A stretch of DNA of 64,000 nt from Mediterranea massiliensis. Its GTDB lineage: Bacteria > Bacteroidota > Bacteroidia > Bacteroidales > Bacteroidaceae. Positions 60,580-64,000 of this stretch are shown one piece after another (position 1 is the stretch's first letter; each line of letters opens with the position of its first letter). A model generated the notes under the pieces. It was not told the DNA's origin. It made no database searches and saw only the letters and a program-made list of their open reading frames with translations. Location of the stretch: NCBI RefSeq assembly GCF_900128475.1, contig NZ_LT635836.1:386526-450525 (forward strand), in the 5' to 3' direction. Position numbers and translations under genes: made by a program.

Positions 60580-61917
60580 TTAAATTATGCCTTGTCCCAT
60601 CATGGCGTGGGCAACCTTCATGAAACCGGCGATGTTTGCGCCTTTCACGTAGTTGATGTAGCCATCGGGCTCAGTACCATACTTCACGCACTGTTCGTGG
60701 ATGCCGTGCATGATGGCATGCAGCTTCTGATCCACTTCGGCAGCGCTCCAGCTGAGGTGCATGGCGTTCTGCGACATTTCCAGTCCGCTGGTGGCCACAC
60801 CGCCTGCGTTGACGGCCTTGCCCGGCGCGTACATCATCTTGTGCTCGATGAAGAGGTCGATGGCCTCGGGCGTACATCCCATGTTCGAGATTTCGCCTAC
60901 GCACAGCACGTTGTTGGCAATCAGCTGACGGGCATCATCGCCGTTCAGCTCGTTCTGGGTAGCACAAGGCAGTGCGATGTCCACCTTCACTTCCCACGGA
61001 CGTTTGCCGGCCACAAACGTAGCCCCCGGGAACTGCTCGGCATAAGGCGCAACAATGTCGTTGCCCGATGCACGGAGTTCCAGCATATAGTCAATCTTTT
61101 CGCCGCTGATACCGTCGGGATCGTAGATGTAGCCGTCGGGACCGGAAATGGTCACTACCTTGGCGCCCAGCTGGGTAGCCTTGGTAGCGGCACCCCATGC
61201 CACGTTGCCGAAGCCGGAGATGGCCACCGTCTTGCCCTTGATGTCGATGCCCTTGGTCTGCAGCATCTGGTTCACGAAATACAGACCGCCGAAACCGGTA
61301 GCCTCCGGACGGATCAGCGAACCGCCGAACTCCAGTCCCTTGCCGGTAAAGGTACCCGTAAACTCACGAGTCAGCTTCTTGTACATACCGAACATATATC
61401 CAACCTCGCGGCCGCCTACGCCGATATCGCCGGCAGGCACATCCATGTCGGGACCCAGGTGGCGCCACAATTCCAGAATGAAGGCTTGGCAGAAACGCAT
61501 GATTTCAGCGTCGCTCTTGCCGCGCGGCGAGAAGTCAGAACCGCCCTTGCCGCCCCCCATCGGAAGCGTAGTCAGGGCATTCTTGAAGGTCTGCTCAAAT
61601 CCCAGGAACTTCAGGATAGACAGATTGACGGAAGCATGGAAACGGATACCGCCTTTGTACGGGCCAATGGCGTTGTTGAACTGCACGCGATAGCCCAGAT
61701 TTGTCTGGACTTCACCCTTGTCGTCCACCCACGTTACGCGGAACGTAAAGATGCGGTCGGGTTCTACCAGACGTTCGATAATCTTGGCCTTCTCGAATTC
61801 AGGATGCTGGTTATAGATATCTTCGATGGAAAGAAGCACTTCCTTGACGGCTTGAAGATATTCAGATTCGCCGGGATGTTTTGCCTCCAAAGAGGCCATG
61901 ATACGTTCAATATTCAT
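60580..61917 (-). CDS. glutamate dehydrogenase, second paralogue
   Basis: A 445-residue hexameric-type enzyme closely related to the one at 21852. The start at 61917 (MNIERIMASLEAKHPGESEY) aligns with the paralogue's N-terminus; nine more in-frame codons upstream are unlikely. Substrate-site motifs are IGPYKGGIRFH and TTLPMGGGKGGSDF. In the Rossmann part it has SGFGNVAWGAATK followed by TISGPDG, where the other has MSDSDG. That change after the second strand suggests a different coenzyme preference (NAD or dual) and thus a catabolic role. Own promoter and terminator. Confidence 0.95.
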   Translation of the reverse strand: MNIERIMASLEAKHPGESEYLQAVKEVLLSIEDIYNQHPEFEKAKIIERLVEPDRIFTFRVTWVDDKGEVQTNLGYRVQFNNAIGPYKGGIRFHASVNLSILKFLGFEQTFKNALTTLPMGGGKGGSDFSPRGKSDAEIMRFCQAFILELWRHLGPDMDVPAGDIGVGGREVGYMFGMYKKLTREFTGTFTGKGLEFGGSLIRPEATGFGGLYFVNQMLQTKGIDIKGKTVAISGFGNVAWGAATKATQLGAKVVTISGPDGYIYDPDGISGEKIDYMLELRASGNDIVAPYAEQFPGATFVAGKRPWEVKVDIALPCATQNELNGDDARQLIANNVLCVGEISNMGCTPEAIDLFIEHKMMYAPGKAVNAGGVATSGLEMSQNAMHLSWSAAEVDQKLHAIMHGIHEQCVKYGTEPDGYINYVKGANIAGFMKVAHAMMGQGII

Positions 61918-61991
61918 AATATTACGCTTTAAAAGGTTTATCAAATGGGTTCCTTTGCGTTAGCCAATCAAAATGTCAGCTAACAACACTG

Positions 61992-61999
61992 CAAATATA
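61992..61999 (-). promoter_or_regulatory. promoter -7 element for the second glutamate dehydrogenase
   Basis: On the minus strand this reads TATATTTG, a TAnnTTTG match, 74 bp before the start codon at 61917. Confidence 0.5.
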
Positions 62000-62136
62000 G
62001 TCATTCTTTTCAAATCTCCTAAACTTTCAACCGAAAAAATAAGCAAATAATAATAAAATGTCATTTCACAAGCAAATAAGTTCCATACGCCCAAAAGAAA
62101 ATGAGACCTATGTATTAAAAATCCAAAAAATATTCA

Positions 62137-62144
62137 TACCTTTG
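62137..62144 (+). promoter_or_regulatory. promoter -7 element for the metalloprotease lipoprotein gene
   Basis: TACCTTTG matches TAnnTTTG, 48 bp before the ATG at 62193. Confidence 0.55.
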
Positions 62145-62192
62145 CATTTATGACTTTAACCAACCTAAATCATTAAACCAGTTCATCAAGAC

Positions 62193-63518
62193 ATGAAAAC
62201 GAAATTCACTTACCTGATGGCTGCTTTTCTTTGCCTGATTCTGGCAAGCTGCAGCACCAACGAATCTCCCTTCACCCTGTCGCAGGACAGCTTCACTGAC
62301 GTTCCACCCGAGGGAAAGACCCTCTCACTCGACATCCATACTTCCGGCGAATGGACAGCCACCAGCCTCAACAAGGACTGGTGCAACGTAACGCCCGGCA
62401 AGGGAACCGGCAATGCCACCATCCAAATAGAAGTGATGGGCAACATCTCCCAAGACCGTACCGGCACCGTAGTCATCAACTGCAACGGCACCCAGACCAA
62501 CATCGACATCGTGCAGAAGGCCGTACCTGCCGGACAGGAGCTAACCTACCGAATTCCGGTCATCTTCCACGTGTTATATAAAGACCAAAGCGACCCGCAC
62601 CAGTACATTACCGCCAACCGCATCAAACAGGTATTAGCCAAAGTGAACCAATACTACGATGGACAGACCATCGCCGCAGGCGGTGATGCCGGACAGGACA
62701 TCAACCTGGATTTCTACCTGCCCGAAACGGACGAAGCCGGCAATCCGCTCGAAACGCCGGGAGTGGAATACATCGCCTGGAACGAAATGCCCATCGACTG
62801 CGAAAACTTCATGGTAAGCAACAGCTCCAAAATCCTGAACCTGCTTTGGAATATGAACAAGTACATCAACGTCATGCTTTACAATTTTTCAGAAGTGAAT
62901 GGTAGCCTAATCTTAGGCATTTCCCACCTGCCGCTGTCTGTCGAGGGTCCGAACTATCTGGAAGGGCTTCAGTCTGTGAAATATGACCGCCTGGAGAACT
63001 CCAACCTGGGCTATCCGCACTGTGTCTCCATCAACAGCCTCTACTTTGACCAGGATACCCCTGCCGGATATTACAATGCTGCGGACGCCAATGTAACTCT
63101 GGCCCATGAATTGGGACACTATCTGGGTCTGCACCATGCTTTCGATGAAGATGAAAATGCCCAAGAGACTGGGGGTCTTTCAACAGCATGCATTGATTCG
63201 GATTATTGTCCAGATACCCCTTCATACAATCGCTATGCCTATCAGATGATGCTGGCGGAATATTACAAAAACTTCTCCATGGAGGCTTTTGAACGGGAGA
63301 ATTGCCAAACAGGAACGACCTTTACGTCCTACAACCTGATGGATTACGAGATCAGCTATGCAGACCGCTTTACGCCCAACCAAAGGGAACGCATGCGTCA
63401 CGTGCTGGAATACAGCCCGCTGATTCCAGGTCCCAAACGGACGGCAAGTACCCGCAGCGTAGCCCCGCAAGGCGTGCTCGACATACCTATTATATATAAG
63501 GTGTGCTACAAGCACTGA
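62193..63518 (+). CDS. BACON-domain metzincin lipoprotein (BF0631-type family)
   Basis: A 441-residue surface or periplasmic lipoprotein. The lipobox is LASC with the Cys near residue 20. A BACON-type beta-sandwich (about 30-110, FTDVPPEGKTLSLDIHTSGE through GTQTNIDIVQKAV) precedes the protease. The zinc motif HExxHxxGxxH is His305-Glu306, His309, Gly312, His315 in LAHELGHYLGLHHAFD. The Met-turn is SYNLMDYE (about 381-388). Several Cys (DSDYCPDTPSYN, RENCQTG) may form disulfides. The overall layout fits the zinc-dependent metalloproteinase lipoprotein family of Bacteroides. The target protein is unknown. Confidence 0.9.
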   Translation: MKTKFTYLMAAFLCLILASCSTNESPFTLSQDSFTDVPPEGKTLSLDIHTSGEWTATSLNKDWCNVTPGKGTGNATIQIEVMGNISQDRTGTVVINCNGTQTNIDIVQKAVPAGQELTYRIPVIFHVLYKDQSDPHQYITANRIKQVLAKVNQYYDGQTIAAGGDAGQDINLDFYLPETDEAGNPLETPGVEYIAWNEMPIDCENFMVSNSSKILNLLWNMNKYINVMLYNFSEVNGSLILGISHLPLSVEGPNYLEGLQSVKYDRLENSNLGYPHCVSINSLYFDQDTPAGYYNAADANVTLAHELGHYLGLHHAFDEDENAQETGGLSTACIDSDYCPDTPSYNRYAYQMMLAEYYKNFSMEAFERENCQTGTTFTSYNLMDYEISYADRFTPNQRERMRHVLEYSPLIPGPKRTASTRSVAPQGVLDIPIIYKVCYKH

Positions 63519-63570
63519 TGCAGAAACGAGCTGCCAGCAAGAGGGGCTCAAAACAAAGTCACATCAGCAA

Positions 63571-63620
63571 AATGCTTTGTCATCCCGGCTTTAAGCTGGG
63601 ATGACAAAGCATTCTTTTTT
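63571..63620 (+). terminator. intrinsic terminator after the metalloprotease lipoprotein gene
   Basis: AATGCTTTGTCATCCC (63571-63586) pairs exactly with 63598-63613, with an inner GCTT/AAGC extension and a following run of six T. Confidence 0.9.
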
Positions 63621-63667
63621 ATTCCCCCACTTGCATATCCCAAGAAAAAACACGACTTTTGCCTTAC

Positions 63668-63675
63668 TAATTTTG
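63668..63675 (+). promoter_or_regulatory. promoter -7 element very close to the last gene start
   Basis: TAATTTTG matches TAnnTTTG but ends only 7 bp before the ATG at 63683, which would give an almost leaderless message. Confidence 0.5.
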
Positions 63676-63682
63676 GAAAAAC

Positions 63683-64000
63683 ATGCTCAGCAAACTGAAA
63701 CTCAATCTGCTTTACCTGAAAGATACGCAATTTGCCAACCTGATGACCCGCCGTATCTTCAACGTACTCCTGATAGCCAACCCCTACGACGCCTTCATGC
63801 TGGAAGACGACGGACGCATCGACGAGAAGATATTCAACGAATACACTTCGCTGTCCCTGCGCTATCCGCCCCGCTTCACGCAGGTGAGCACCTGCGACGA
63901 GGCTCTGGCCCAGCTGAAGAACATGACCTACGACCTCATCATCTGCATGCCGGGCACGGGCGACAACGAAGGCTTTGACGTGGCCCGCACCATCAAGGCG
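63683..64000 (+). CDS. PEP/pyruvate-binding-domain protein (phosphoenolpyruvate synthase-like), N-terminus only
   Basis: The first 106 residues of a gene that continues past the right edge. The start MLSKLKLNLLYLKDTQFANL is followed by IFNVLLIANPYDAFMLEDDG, EYTSLSLRYPPRFTQVSTCD and YDLIICMPGTGDNEGFDVAR. This response-regulator-like N-terminal region resembles that of large Bacteroidales proteins annotated as pyruvate-phosphate dikinase PEP/pyruvate-binding, from memory rather than a search. The catalytic domain is outside the window, so the assignment is tentative. Confidence 0.65.
   Translation, partial: MLSKLKLNLLYLKDTQFANLMTRRIFNVLLIANPYDAFMLEDDGRIDEKIFNEYTSLSLRYPPRFTQVSTCDEALAQLKNMTYDLIICMPGTGDNEGFDVARTIKA

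Noticed and set aside
61148..61693. plus-strand frame inside the second glutamate dehydrogenase region
   Set aside because: Shadow of the minus-strand enzyme, Ser/Pro/Arg-rich, no start context.
1..64000. tRNA, rRNA, insertion sequence or prophage genes
   Set aside because: None of the hallmark sequences (tRNA ends, rRNA blocks, transposase or integrase motifs) was seen on either strand; absence is by eye only.

Overview
The window is chromosomal DNA from a Bacteroidales bacterium, most likely a member of the Bacteroidaceae (Bacteroides/Phocaeicola type); the genus cannot be settled by reading alone. The evidence is SusC/SusD pairs, a hybrid two-component regulator, FecI/FecR-type regulation, diaminopimelate dehydrogenase, DUF4290/DUF5687/DUF3843-type proteins, and promoters of the Bacteroides form TTTG-N19/20-TAnnTTTG. 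Third codon positions are G/C-rich, so many long antisense open frames appear and are shadows. No rRNA, tRNA, insertion sequence, prophage or CRISPR array was seen.

Layout. 1-3.2 kb: tail of an unknown gene, an overlapping ABC ATPase/FtsX-like permease pair, and two overlapping flavodoxin-like proteins. 3.4-7.6 kb: a small outer-membrane protein, an ECF sigma factor, its FecR anti-sigma factor, and the cognate TonB-dependent transducer, which is broken by a shift at an A6 run and by an in-frame amber codon. 8-17.8 kb: housekeeping and envelope genes (miaA, lipid kinase, kdsA, M16 peptidase, a DUF5687-type ABC exporter pair with an NlpC/P60 lipoprotein, and a convergent N-acetylmuramoyl-alanine amidase). 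17.9-23.2 kb: O-acetylhomoserine sulfhydrylase, malic enzyme-phosphotransacetylase fusion, a 57-residue membrane protein and a glutamate dehydrogenase.

23.4-40.2 kb is a complete polysaccharide-utilisation locus: SusC, SusD, an extra outer-membrane barrel, GH32 fructosidase, GH36 alpha-galactosidase, sugar MFS permease, fructokinase, and a hybrid two-component sensor with a periplasmic sugar-binding domain. GH36 plus GH32 plus fructokinase fits raffinose-family oligosaccharides (galactosyl-sucroses): galactose is trimmed off, sucrose is split, fructose is imported, phosphorylated and sensed. A GTTTCATG/CATGAAAC motif recurs at the susC, barrel and sensor promoters and is a candidate operator.

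40.2-64 kb: CobW-type metallochaperone; a deletion remnant of a HAD phosphatase; the yicC-gmk-small membrane protein-nadD operon; tsaB, DUF4290, murA (active-site Cys replaced by Asp), rimM, M23 peptidase, dxr, rseP; two DUF3857 proteins, one with a decayed transglutaminase site; ddh; ruvA; a DUF3843-type protein; an acyltransferase; an Xaa-Pro-type peptidase; a second glutamate dehydrogenase; a BACON-metzincin lipoprotein; and the start of a PEP/pyruvate-binding protein.

Two kinds of intergenic repeat recur. One keeps a 22-23 bp period but has a different sequence at each locus (7.8, 41.6 and 59.1 kb). The other is built of degenerate 7-bp units, often in inverted arrangement (10.0, 13.9, 43.2, 49.5, 55.8 and 55.95 kb). 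Neither is explained by the genes around it.
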